This document shows positions 17,036 to 24,929 of a stretch of 32,487 nucleotides of DNA, piece after piece. Location: contig JAFANA010000084.1 of assembly GCA_019232905.1 (NCBI GenBank), forward strand, positions 1 through 32,487, written 5' to 3'. The notes beneath the pieces are model-generated. The model searched no databases. It was not told the origin of the DNA and was given only the letters and a program-made list of their open reading frames with translations. The number at the start of each line of letters is the position of its first letter. Position 1 is the first letter of the stretch. The stretch comes from Vulcanimicrobiota bacterium (GTDB lineage Bacteria; Vulcanimicrobiota; Vulcanimicrobiia; Vulcanimicrobiales; Vulcanimicrobiaceae). Position numbers and translations under genes: made by a program.

Positions 17036-18408
17036 TGGGCACCTTTCACTTCGTCGGCGTCGGCGGCATCGGGATGAGCGCGATCGCGCGGGTACTGCTC
17101 GCGCGCGGCGTGCGCGTTACCGGTTCCGATGTAAAAGAGACGCCGTTGATCGCGCGCTTGCGCGATGAAGGCGTGACCGTGACGATCGGGCACGATGCCG
17201 CGAACATCGACGGTGCCGAAACCGTCATCGTAAGCTCTGCTATCGACCGGCGCAATCCTGAATATGTCGGAGCGCAGCGTGCAGGCTTGCCGATTCTTCA
17301 CCGCGGCGAAATTCTTGCGCGATTGATTCGCGAGCGCCGCGGTATTGCCGTCTGCGGGACGCACGGAAAGACGACCACGACGGCCATGGTGCACGCGGCG
17401 TTGCGCGCTGGTACAATCGACGCGAGCCTCGTGCTCGGCGGCATCGACGCCGTGCTTGGAACGAACGCGCACGACGGACGTTCGGAGTGGTTCGTCACCG
17501 AAGCCGATGAATCGGACGGTTCGTTTGCGCTGCTCGATCCGGCGATTGCGATCGTCACGAATATCGAAAACGATCATCTGCAGAGCGACGACGAATTGCC
17601 GCAACTCGTTCGCGCGTTCGAAGAGTTTCTTTCGAAATTGCCGCCGGACGGCACGGCGATCATCGGTGTTGACGATCCGCTTGCCGCTTCGCTCGAAGAT
17701 CGGCCGCGTACGGCGAAGACAGTCACGTTCGGATTCGGTCCACGCGCAAGCGTGCGCGCGACGAACGTTCGTTCCGAAGGCCTCGGCATGACCTTTGACG
17801 TGATCGCCGGCGACGTGTGTCTCGGCACGATCGAACTTACCGTGCCGGGTGCAATCAACGTGCAGAATGCGCTCGCAGCAATCGCCCTTGCGCGCGCATT
17901 GGAGATCCCGTTCGCACAGATCGCCGAGGGCATGCGCGCGTTCCGCGGCGTTCGGCGGCGTTTCGACATTCTTACGCGTGCCGAGCGGATGATCGTCGTC
18001 GACGATTACGCACATCACCCGACGGCCGTTCGCGCAACGATCGCGGCAGCGAGGCAATATCACCGCGGCCCGGTCATTGTCGCATTCCAGCCGCATCGCT
18101 ACTCGCGCACGGCGTATCTCGCGCGCGATTTTGCCGACGCGCTCCGCGGAGCCGATCACGTGTATCTTGCACCGGTGTACGCCGCCTCGGAAGCGCCGAT
18201 ACCCGGCGTAAGCGAGCGTTCAATCGGAGAACCGCTGACCTCGGGCGGCGCGCGCGTCACGTACGCATCGCACGTCGACGAACTTGCGGAGCGCATCTTC
18301 GATGAAGCACCGCGCGGCGCACTCGTATTGATGCTCGGCGCCGGCAATATCACGGACGTTGCGTCGCGACTGGCGGCTCGCGTGGAGCAGAATCCGGCTC
18401 GGGCATGA
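17035..18408 (+). CDS. murC: UDP-MurNAc:L-alanine ligase MurC
   Basis: First Mur ligase of stem-peptide assembly. Seen: nucleotide-binding GVGGIGMSAIARVL at residues 6-19, ATP loop GTHGKTTTT from residue 108, EADESDGSF, NIENDHL, and VDDYAHHPTAV with the Asp pair at 323-324, followed by FQPHRYSRT. 457 residues, usual length. A one-base overlap with murG (TAATG) and a four-base overlap with murB show tight coupling. Confidence 0.97.
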   Translation: MGTFHFVGVGGIGMSAIARVLLARGVRVTGSDVKETPLIARLRDEGVTVTIGHDAANIDGAETVIVSSAIDRRNPEYVGAQRAGLPILHRGEILARLIRERRGIAVCGTHGKTTTTAMVHAALRAGTIDASLVLGGIDAVLGTNAHDGRSEWFVTEADESDGSFALLDPAIAIVTNIENDHLQSDDELPQLVRAFEEFLSKLPPDGTAIIGVDDPLAASLEDRPRTAKTVTFGFGPRASVRATNVRSEGLGMTFDVIAGDVCLGTIELTVPGAINVQNALAAIALARALEIPFAQIAEGMRAFRGVRRRFDILTRAERMIVVDDYAHHPTAVRATIAAARQYHRGPVIVAFQPHRYSRTAYLARDFADALRGADHVYLAPVYAASEAPIPGVSERSIGEPLTSGGARVTYASHVDELAERIFDEAPRGALVLMLGAGNITDVASRLAARVEQNPARA

Positions 18409-19361
18409 GTTTGACGACGGATAAGGCCGTTGCATCATTATTGCGCGACGACGATCGCGCTGTGCTCCGTGAAATCTTCGGCGAACGCGTGCGATTCGAC
18501 GAGCCGCTTGGGCCGTACACGTCATGGAAAATCGGCGGTCCCGCCGATGCGTTTGCCGTCGTGGAGCGTGAAGAAGAACTCGCAGCAGCGATGCGTCTTT
18601 GCTTCAAACGCCGTCTGCCGTGGTTCGTCATCGGCAGCGGCAGCAACGTGCTCGTCGGCGACGGAGGGATGCGCGGAATCGTGGTGCGCTTGGGCGGTGC
18701 GTTTGCCGAGATCGACGCGCGTGTCGACGGCGACGACGTGATCGTCGACGCCGGCGCATCGGCCGGTATGGCTGCGGTGACGGCAAAGGCCGCAACGCTG
18801 GGCGCCGTCGGCATCGGATCGCTCGCGGGGATTCCCGGGACGGTCGGCGGGTCGCTGCGCATGAATGCCGGTACCGACCGCGAGATGGGCGATTTTGTGC
18901 GCAGCGTCTGGGTCCAATCACCGGGAAAGCCCGACCCGCATGCAATTACGGTGCAATATTTCTACCGGCACACGACGCTTGCGCGCGATGCGGTCGTCTC
19001 GCGTGTGACGCTCGCGTTCGAGCGGGGCGACCCGAAGTCGGTGCGCGACGAGATGCAGGCACGCTTGGTGCGCCGCAAGAGCACGCAACCCATCGCGCTG
19101 CCGAATGCCGGTTCCTGTTTTCGCAATCCCGAGGGCGACAAGGCGGCGCGGCTGATCGAAGCGGCCGGGGCTAAGGGATGGCGGGTCGGCGGCGCGGAAG
19201 TGTCGCCCCTGCACGCCAACTTCATCAACAACGTGGGCGGTGCAACCGCGCGCGACGTCGCCACGCTCTTGGCGCGCGTACGACGCGCGGTGCACGAGCA
19301 ATTCGGCGTCGAGTTGCAGTTGGAAGTGCATTTGGTCGGCGTATTTATCGATGAGACGTAG
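18405..19361 (+). CDS. murB: UDP-N-acetylenolpyruvoylglucosamine reductase MurB
   Basis: FAD enzyme reducing UDP-GlcNAc-enolpyruvate to UDP-MurNAc with NADPH. Seen: [11 protein letters not shown] at residues 38-48, FAD-binding [13 protein letters not shown] at 76-88, [18 protein letters not shown] at 139-156, YFYRHT with Arg188, NAGSCFRNP with the probable catalytic Ser237, and the C-terminal LEVHLVG with Glu307. 318 residues, matching the shorter type of MurB found outside enterobacteria. It overlaps murC by four bases and ends four bases before ddl. Confidence 0.96.
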   Translation: MSLTTDKAVASLLRDDDRAVLREIFGERVRFDEPLGPYTSWKIGGPADAFAVVEREEELAAAMRLCFKRRLPWFVIGSGSNVLVGDGGMRGIVVRLGGAFAEIDARVDGDDVIVDAGASAGMAAVTAKAATLGAVGIGSLAGIPGTVGGSLRMNAGTDREMGDFVRSVWVQSPGKPDPHAITVQYFYRHTTLARDAVVSRVTLAFERGDPKSVRDEMQARLVRRKSTQPIALPNAGSCFRNPEGDKAARLIEAAGAKGWRVGGAEVSPLHANFINNVGGATARDVATLLARVRRAVHEQFGVELQLEVHLVGVFIDET

Positions 19362-19365
19362 CGAG

Positions 19366-20307
19366 ATGACAAAGAGAAAAGCCAAAGTCGCCGTCGCGAT
19401 GGGCGGAAGCAGCGCGGAACGCGAGATCTCGATCCAAACCGGATCGGGCGTGATGCGTGCTTTGCAGTCGCTGGGCTATGAGGCGCAATCGCTCGACTAC
19501 GATCGCCGTTTTATCGATGCGGTTCGCGACATCTCCCCGGACGTCGTCTTCATCGCGCTGCACGGACCGGGTGGCGAAGACGGCCACATTCAGGCGCTGC
19601 TCGATTATCTCGGTATCCCATATCAGGGCAGCGGCGTCGAAGCATCGGCGCTCGCAATGGACAAACACATGACCAAGAAGTTGTTGGCAGCCGAAGGCCT
19701 GCCGACCGCGGCTTGGGATCTCTTCGATCTCTCGGGCGGAACGCTGCCGCTGCTTCCCGGTTCACTCGATCTCCCGCTCGTCATCAAGCCGCGGTACGAA
19801 GGCTCGTCGCAAGGCGTAACGATCGTGAACACGCACGAGCAGTGGACGAACTCGATGCTCAGTGCCGCAAAGACGTACTCGCAAATCATGGCGGAAGAGT
19901 TCATCGACGGCCGCGAGCTCACGGTTCCGATTCTCGGCGAAGAAGCGCTTCCGGTGATCGAAATCGTGCCGACGACTGAAGACTTCTACTCATACAGTGC
20001 AAAGTACGAACAAGGCGGAAGTTCGCATATCGTCCCCGCGAAGATCGACGAAGATTTAGCCGCGCGTTTGCAAATGCTCGCGCTTTCGGTGCATCGCCTG
20101 CTCGGGTTACGCGACTACTCACGTACGGATTTTATCGTCAGCAAAGAAGGCCGCCCGCAGATCCTCGAGGTGAACACGCTCCCCGGATTGACGCCGACGA
20201 GCCTGTTACCGGATTCATGCGCTGCAATCGGCATTTCGTACGAAGCGTTGATCGATCGTCTCGTCGGCTACGCCCTCGCACGCGCCGAAGTCCGCGACGT
20301 CGCCTAG
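19366..20307 (+). CDS. ddl: D-alanine:D-alanine ligase Ddl
   Basis: ATP-grasp ligase making the D-Ala-D-Ala substrate of MurF. Seen: [11 protein letters not shown] near the start, [34 protein letters not shown], a YSYSAKY stretch where the last Tyr is in the position that favours D-Ala over D-lactate in known Ddl enzymes, RTDF and [15 protein letters not shown]. 313 residues from the ATG at 19366. The frame is open upstream (ATG at 19351), but 19366 gives the normal N-terminus after the murB stop. It is the last recognisable cell-wall gene of the operon; a short AGGATGACAC repeat fragment follows the stop. No ftsQ, ftsA or ftsZ comes next. Confidence 0.95.
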   Translation: MTKRKAKVAVAMGGSSAEREISIQTGSGVMRALQSLGYEAQSLDYDRRFIDAVRDISPDVVFIALHGPGGEDGHIQALLDYLGIPYQGSGVEASALAMDKHMTKKLLAAEGLPTAAWDLFDLSGGTLPLLPGSLDLPLVIKPRYEGSSQGVTIVNTHEQWTNSMLSAAKTYSQIMAEEFIDGRELTVPILGEEALPVIEIVPTTEDFYSYSAKYEQGGSSHIVPAKIDEDLAARLQMLALSVHRLLGLRDYSRTDFIVSKEGRPQILEVNTLPGLTPTSLLPDSCAAIGISYEALIDRLVGYALARAEVRDVA

Positions 20308-20369
20308 CACCAGGATGACACGGCTCGTTGTGACGCGAACTTCGCAGCGAACTGTGGAGGTTTTTTAAG

Positions 20370-21767
20370 ATGCATCGTCCTGACGCGTTTGACTGTCGCT
20401 GTCCTCATGGTGGATTTTCCGAGCGCCTTTTTCGCCAAACAAAAATTGCGTTAAGTCGCCGTTCGTTTATCACCGGCGCGGCCGCGGCGGGTGTTGCCGC
20501 GATGCTTCCGTGGCGAGCGCGCGCGGCATCCGGCAGCGTGACGGTGCTGAAAGCCGCGCGACTGTTCGACGGTAAGAAGATGCAGACGCCGGGCGTGCTC
20601 GTGATTGCGGGCGGCAACATCGTGTCGATGAATGGGGGCGATGCGGGAAGCGATGCGCACGTGATCGATCTCGGCGACGCGACGCTCATGCCGGGACTGA
20701 TCGACTGTCACACGCACGTCGCCGGGTTTGCGGTCGACTCGCACTATCTCGCGATGCCGGGTCGAACGAGCGATAACCCCGCGGAACTGGGCATCTACGG
20801 GCTGAAGAACGCGCACGCGATGCTCGCCAACGGATTTACGACGTTGCGCGACGTCGGCGGCGGTTGGGGCGTCGATCTTGCCGTTCGCGATGCGATTAAT
20901 GAGGGGACCGTCATCGGGCCGTCGATTTTTGCGGCGGGCCCGGCGCTATCGATTACCGGCGGACACGGCGACACAAACGATATCCCCGACTGGATTCACG
21001 AAGACGCGATGATCGAATCCGGGGTCGCGTATGGGCCGTACGGTTTCCGAGAAAAAGTTCGCGAACACGTGAAGCGTCACGTCGACGTCGTGAAGATCCT
21101 CGCAACCGGCGGGGTTCTGAGCTACGGCGACGTGTGGGACGTGCCGCAATTGAATCTCGACGAGATCCAAGCGGTCGTCGACGAATCGACCAAGTTCGGC
21201 CGCAAAGTTGCGGCCCATTGCCACGGCGATAAGGGTATTTCGGTCGCCGTCGAGGGCGGCGTGCATTCCATCGAGCACTGCACCGGCGTAAGCGACGCGA
21301 CGCTGAAGAAGATGGAACAGCACAATACCAACCTCGTTCCGACGATCTGGGCGCTCGATTCCATTCTCGTGCCCGGCAATCCGAATCACATTCCGCCGGG
21401 ATCGGTGCAGAAAGCCGAGTACGCAGCGAAGGTTCGCAACGAAGGCATGCAGCGTGCCCTCGCATCGAGCGTCACGATCGCGTACGGAACCGACGCCGGC
21501 GTCTTCCCGCACAAAGAAAACAACAAAGACTTCGCGTTGCTTCAGCGCATGGGTATGCACCCGGTCGACTTGATGCGCTCCGCCACGTCGACGGCTGCAG
21601 AACTTATCGGCGTCAACGATCGCGGCGTTCTCGCCAACGGAAAACGCGCCGACGTCGTCGCGTTCAAAGGCGACCCATCGAAGAACATCAGCCTCCTCGA
21701 GTCGCAACCGCAACTCGTCATGCTCGCCGGCAAACAGATCGATCCCGCCCGGCTAGTGTCCTCCTGA
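20370..21767 (+). CDS. Tat-exported metal-dependent amidohydrolase (imidazolonepropionase/prolidase-like)
   Basis: A 465-residue member of the amidohydrolase superfamily, closest in layout to the imidazolonepropionase-like and Sgx-type Xaa-Pro dipeptidase groups. Seen: a twin-arginine signal SRRSFITGAAAAGVAAML (Arg30-Arg31) ending near AARAASG, metal ligands in DCHTH (His114, His116), VKILATGG with Lys242 (possibly carboxylated), AAHCHG with His283, SIEHCTG with His303, and YGTDAG with Asp375. It is predicted to act outside the cytoplasmic membrane on an unknown amide or peptide. The start has GGAGG nine bases upstream. It occupies the place where ftsQ normally follows ddl. The stop codon lies inside a palindromic repeat. 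Confidence 0.9.
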   Translation: MHRPDAFDCRCPHGGFSERLFRQTKIALSRRSFITGAAAAGVAAMLPWRARAASGSVTVLKAARLFDGKKMQTPGVLVIAGGNIVSMNGGDAGSDAHVIDLGDATLMPGLIDCHTHVAGFAVDSHYLAMPGRTSDNPAELGIYGLKNAHAMLANGFTTLRDVGGGWGVDLAVRDAINEGTVIGPSIFAAGPALSITGGHGDTNDIPDWIHEDAMIESGVAYGPYGFREKVREHVKRHVDVVKILATGGVLSYGDVWDVPQLNLDEIQAVVDESTKFGRKVAAHCHGDKGISVAVEGGVHSIEHCTGVSDATLKKMEQHNTNLVPTIWALDSILVPGNPNHIPPGSVQKAEYAAKVRNEGMQRALASSVTIAYGTDAGVFPHKENNKDFALLQRMGMHPVDLMRSATSTAAELIGVNDRGVLANGKRADVVAFKGDPSKNISLLESQPQLVMLAGKQIDPARLVSS

Positions 21768-21828
21768 GCGGGGTGAGCGAAGCGAACGCAGTCGAAGGGG
21801 TGCTTCGCACCTGCGTTCAGGATGACAC
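21756..21828. repeat. Palindromic intergenic repeat between amidohydrolase and GNAT genes
   Basis: The left arm 21756-21783 (starting GTGTCCTCCTGAGCG) and the right arm 21802-21828 (ending TTCAGGATGACAC) are near-perfect inverted repeats of about 27 bases with four mismatches and one indel, around an 18-base loop. The amidohydrolase TGA (21765-21767) lies in the left arm, and the right arm ends two bases before the GNAT ATG. A fragment CAGGATGACAC recurs at 20311-20321 just after the ddl stop, so this is probably a dispersed genomic repeat. Confidence 0.75.
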
Positions 21829-21830
21829 AT

Positions 21831-22520
21831 ATGGCGACGGTACTCGATAATCCGATTTGGTCCGGTTTGACCGGAATCCACGCTTCGTTCGCGGGCGGCG
21901 GATCTGAACTAAAGGTTTATCCGTTTGAAATGGCACCCTTTGCCGGCGTGCCGGCGGCCTCGACGACGCTCACGGATGAACTTCTTGACGAAACGCTCCG
22001 CGATCGTCCGTTCGTGTACTTTGTGGGGACGTTGCCGCAGGTCGACGCATCGCGCTTCGAGGTGCAACCGCACGAGAACATCCGTCAAATGGTCTGCGAA
22101 GGGCTAAAACCGGCGCCCGTGCCTGCGAACGTACCGATGCGTGATTTAGATGCGAACGACGTGCCGTCGATGCTCGATCTCATGTCACGCGTCTATCCCG
22201 CGTATTTCCGCGCGCGCACGATCGAGATGGGACGATACGTCGGCATCCACGACGGCGGCGAACTCGTCGCGATGGCCGGCTTGCGAATGGCGCCGAAGGG
22301 TTACCGCGAGATCAGCGGCGTGTGCACCGATCCGCGTTTTGCCGGACGAGGATACGCTGGAATGCTCGTGCGCGCGTTGGCCGAAGGCATGTACGCGAAC
22401 GCGGATATACCGATGCTGCACATGGATCTCGATAACACGCGCGCGTTGAGGTTATACGAAGCGCTCGGTTTCGTTCATCGCACGGAAGTTGCGATGTGTC
22501 GCGTTTCGCGCATTACGTAG
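21831..22520 (+). CDS. GNAT family N-acetyltransferase (FR47-like)
   Basis: A 229-residue protein with a C-terminal GNAT acetyl-CoA-binding domain. Seen: SGVCTDPRFAGRGYAGMLV around residues 160-180, the Q/R-x-x-G-x-G/A acetyl-CoA loop, followed by MLHMDLDNTRALRLYEALGF, the standard last helix and strand of the fold. The N-terminal half (to about residue 95) is a less conserved domain containing PFVYFVGTLP. Substrate unknown. The ATG at 21831 is preferred; an in-frame ATG at 21822 lies within the repeat. Its end overlaps the convergent DUF5069 reading frame by eight bases. Confidence 0.85.
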   Translation: MATVLDNPIWSGLTGIHASFAGGGSELKVYPFEMAPFAGVPAASTTLTDELLDETLRDRPFVYFVGTLPQVDASRFEVQPHENIRQMVCEGLKPAPVPANVPMRDLDANDVPSMLDLMSRVYPAYFRARTIEMGRYVGIHDGGELVAMAGLRMAPKGYREISGVCTDPRFAGRGYAGMLVRALAEGMYANADIPMLHMDLDNTRALRLYEALGFVHRTEVAMCRVSRIT

Positions 22521-22926
22521 CGCGATCGTCGTCCTCGAGCATCTTGAGAATCGGCGTGTCTAGCGGAAGGCCTTTCGCGCAGGCGTTCCGCTCGAAGAAG
22601 TTCGGGCTGTCCATCCGGTCGCGAATCGTTTCCGAGTGCACGATTGCGTTGACCCTGTCGCGCATTTCTTGCGTCGTGTGTTTGAGAATCTACTTCGCGA
22701 CGTCATCGTCGGTTTGTGCAAGCGTGACGATGGAAATGAAATCGTTCAGATCGATGCCGAGCGCGGTCAACACACGCATGCTGTACCCCTCGACCTTATA
22801 AGGGCCTGGGTCACCACCGGGAAGCGTCGCGCGTATTTTATCTACGGTGCGCGCCATAAAAACGACGCCCCCAAGGATGTCGCTTGGTTTTCGCGGTGGC
22901 GCAAGCCTCAGATTTAACGCTTCCAC
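22513..22926 (-). pseudogene. DUF5069-like gene interrupted by one in-frame amber codon
   Basis: The minus-strand frame beginning at GTG 22924-22926 reads like a DUF5069 protein: PPRKPSDILGGVVFMARTVD, LPGGDPGPY, LTALGIDLNDF, then TDDDVAK followed by TAG at 22690-22692. Reading straight on in the same frame gives ILKHTTQEMRDRVNA, ERNACAKGLPLDTPIL and a TAA at 22513-22515, again like the family end. The interrupted position would suit tryptophan, so a TGG to TAG change is the simple explanation. With the stop ignored, the product is 137 residues, a usual length. A strong AAAGGAGG lies just before the GTG, though only three bases away. It may be a recent pseudogene, a sequencing error, or a truncated 78-residue product. 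DUF5069 function is unknown. Confidence 0.75.
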
Positions 22927-22948
22927 GAGCCTCCTTTAAATGTCGCAG

Positions 22949-23000
22949 GGAGGCGGGTTCAGGCGCCTCCTCAAACTCTCTATACCCCCCTCGACGAGGG
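22949..23000 (+). promoter_or_regulatory. Inverted repeats and possible promoter upstream of citrate synthase
   Basis: A perfect 7-base stem GGAGGCG/CGCCTCC (22949-22955 and 22964-22970) with an 8-base loop, and a second palindrome CCCTCG-A-CGAGGG at 22988-23000. A weak promoter, TTCAGG at 22958-22963 and TATACC at 22981-22986 with a 17-base spacer, would lie between and partly inside them. This suggests an operator or attenuator in the 95-base gap between the divergent DUF5069 and citrate synthase genes. Function unproven. Confidence 0.4.
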
Positions 23001-23021
23001 TGGTTTGCGCTGGAGGAACAC

Positions 23022-24200
23022 TTGTCTACCACTGGTTTGGTTGTCGACCGCGGGCTTGAAGGCGTCGTCGTCGGGTCCACGGATCTTAGTAATGTCGAAG
23101 GCCAGGTCGGACGCCTGACCTATCGCGGATACGATATCGACGATCTCGCGCCCAACGCGTGTTTCGAAGAAATCGTGAGTCTCTTGCTGTACGGCCACCT
23201 CCCGAGCGCCGACGAACTGGAATCGCTCAAGCGTGAACTCGCGTCGCGCGCATCGTTGCCGGAACCGCTCGTTGCGGCGATGCAAAACGTCCCGAAGACC
23301 GCATGGCCGATGGACGTGTTGCGCACGATCGTCAGTGGACTGGCATTGTTCTCGCCCGTGAACAACAAGGGCGAGCACGTTTCCGACGTGCATACCGCAA
23401 TCGAATTGATTGCGAAGATGACGACGATCGTCGCCGCATGGGATCGCATTCGTCGCGGACTCGATCCGATCGAACCGCGCGCCGATCTCTCGCATGCCGC
23501 AAATTTCCTCTACATGCGCAGCGGTAAAGTTCCGACGGAAATCGAGGAAGACGCGATGGACACGTACTTCGTGTTGCTCGCCGATCACTCGTACAACGCG
23601 TCGACCTTCTCCGCGCGCGTTACCGCCTCCACGCGCGCCGATTTGTACGCGGCCGTGACTGCCGCTATTGCAACGCTGACCGGCGATCTTCACGGCGGCG
23701 CAGCAAGCGCGTCGTACAATAATCTCGTTGCCATCGGTTCGCCCGAGAAAGCGGAGAAATTCGTGCGCGACGAGCTTGCCAAGGGCAATCGCATCATGGG
23801 CATGGGGCACCGCGAATATCGCGTGCGCGACCCGCGTGCGAAACACCTCGAAGCGATCGCGAAGAGACTCTCCGAACAACGCGGCGACACCAAGTGGTAT
23901 CCGATCGCGCGCGAACTCGAGAATCAAAGCCAGCGCATTCTTGCCGAAGAGAAGCCTGATCGTAAGATCTACGCGAACGTCGACTTCTACAGCGCGCCGT
24001 TGATGGCCGATCTCGGCATTCCGGGCGACGAATACACCTGCATTTTCGCGTGTGGGCGCATCGCCGGATGGGCGGCGCACGTTCTCGAGCAACTGCACGA
24101 CAATCGTTTGATTCGCCCCCAAGCCGCCTATGTCGGACCCCCTCCGGGACCGTTCGTGCCGATCGACCAGCGCTCGGGCGCGACTGTGGGCAGCGCATGA
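23022..24200 (+). CDS. Citrate synthase (2-methylcitrate synthase-like)
   Basis: Condenses acetyl-CoA (or propionyl-CoA) with oxaloacetate. Seen: GLEGVVVGSTDLSNVEGQVG at residues 11-30, RGYDIDDLA, ADHSYNASTFSARV with His189, GDLHGGAASAS with His224, MGMGHREYRVRDPR with His263, and NVDFYSAPLM with Asp321; the last His and the Asp are the usual catalytic residues. 392 residues, the short form shared by Gram-positive-type citrate and methylcitrate synthases; citrate versus methylcitrate cannot be decided. The TTG at 23022 is chosen because GGAGG lies five bases upstream; the longer open frame adds non-coding-looking sequence. The stop overlaps the hisA ATG by four bases. Confidence 0.93.
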   Translation: MSTTGLVVDRGLEGVVVGSTDLSNVEGQVGRLTYRGYDIDDLAPNACFEEIVSLLLYGHLPSADELESLKRELASRASLPEPLVAAMQNVPKTAWPMDVLRTIVSGLALFSPVNNKGEHVSDVHTAIELIAKMTTIVAAWDRIRRGLDPIEPRADLSHAANFLYMRSGKVPTEIEEDAMDTYFVLLADHSYNASTFSARVTASTRADLYAAVTAAIATLTGDLHGGAASASYNNLVAIGSPEKAEKFVRDELAKGNRIMGMGHREYRVRDPRAKHLEAIAKRLSEQRGDTKWYPIARELENQSQRILAEEKPDRKIYANVDFYSAPLMADLGIPGDEYTCIFACGRIAGWAAHVLEQLHDNRLIRPQAAYVGPPPGPFVPIDQRSGATVGSA

Positions 24201-24919
24201 TCGTCATCCCTGCGCTCGATATTCGCGGCGGAAAGTGCATTCGCATGGAACGCGGCGATCTGAAGACGTCGACGGTCTATTCCGACGACCCCGTCGCACA
24301 AGCTCGCGTCTTCGTTGACGCAGGGGCCCAGAAATTACACGTCATCGATATCGACGCGGCGTTCGGCTATGGCGACAACATGACGGTGATTCGCGAAATC
24401 TGCAGCGCGGTTTCCATCCCCGTCCAAGTCGGCGGCGGCATCCGCAACGCCGATCAGGCACGCGCGCGCATTGACGCGGGTGCGGCGCAGATTATCCTCG
24501 GCACCGTTTTGGTTGAAGACGAACGCGTTGCGCGCAACGTCATCGGAAAGTACGGCGACAAGGTCATCGCCGCAATCGATGCCCGCGGCACGCACGTTGC
24601 GACGCGCGGCTGGCTCGAGTCGACGCCGGTCGATCGCGACGCCCTCGTTAAGCGCGTCGCGCAATGGGGAGTGACTCGCGTCATCTTTACGGAGATTCGG
24701 CGCGACGGCATGGGTGAAGGCTACGATATCGATGCGCTCCGCGCCATCGCTGCGGCTGCCGACGTGAAGATCACCGCAAACGGCGGCGCGCGGACCATCG
24801 ACGATATCAAGACGCTGGCGCGCGAGGCGCCGCCTGCGGTCGATTCGTGCATCGTCGGCAGCGCGATTTATAAGGGGACGATCAAGCTGTCGGAGGCCTT
24901 CGAAGCCGTCCGCACGTAA
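24197..24919 (+). CDS. hisA: Phosphoribosylformimino-AICAR-phosphate isomerase HisA
   Basis: Fourth step of histidine synthesis, an Amadori isomerisation on a (beta/alpha)8 barrel. Seen: IPALDIRGGKCIRMERGD with the catalytic Asp8, the first phosphate-binding QVGGGIRN at about 77-84, AAIDARGTHVATRGW with the second catalytic Asp128, and the second phosphate loop TANGGARTIDD. 240 residues, normal length. It overlaps citrate synthase by four bases (ATGA) and is followed after 10 bases by the PBP4 gene. No other his gene is in the window, which is unusual because hisA normally sits between hisH and hisF. A PriA-like dual activity cannot be excluded. Confidence 0.93.
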   Translation: MIVIPALDIRGGKCIRMERGDLKTSTVYSDDPVAQARVFVDAGAQKLHVIDIDAAFGYGDNMTVIREICSAVSIPVQVGGGIRNADQARARIDAGAAQIILGTVLVEDERVARNVIGKYGDKVIAAIDARGTHVATRGWLESTPVDRDALVKRVAQWGVTRVIFTEIRRDGMGEGYDIDALRAIAAAADVKITANGGARTIDDIKTLAREAPPAVDSCIVGSAIYKGTIKLSEAFEAVRT

Positions 24920-24929
24920 GCTTGGAACG

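Noticed and set aside
16813..18159. 448-codon minus-strand open frame
   Set aside because: Antisense to murG/murC; no recognisable protein features.
22690..22692. Pyrrolysine or other amber recoding in the DUF5069 gene
   Set aside because: No pyl genes or recoding structure are visible; a simple nonsense change is more economical.
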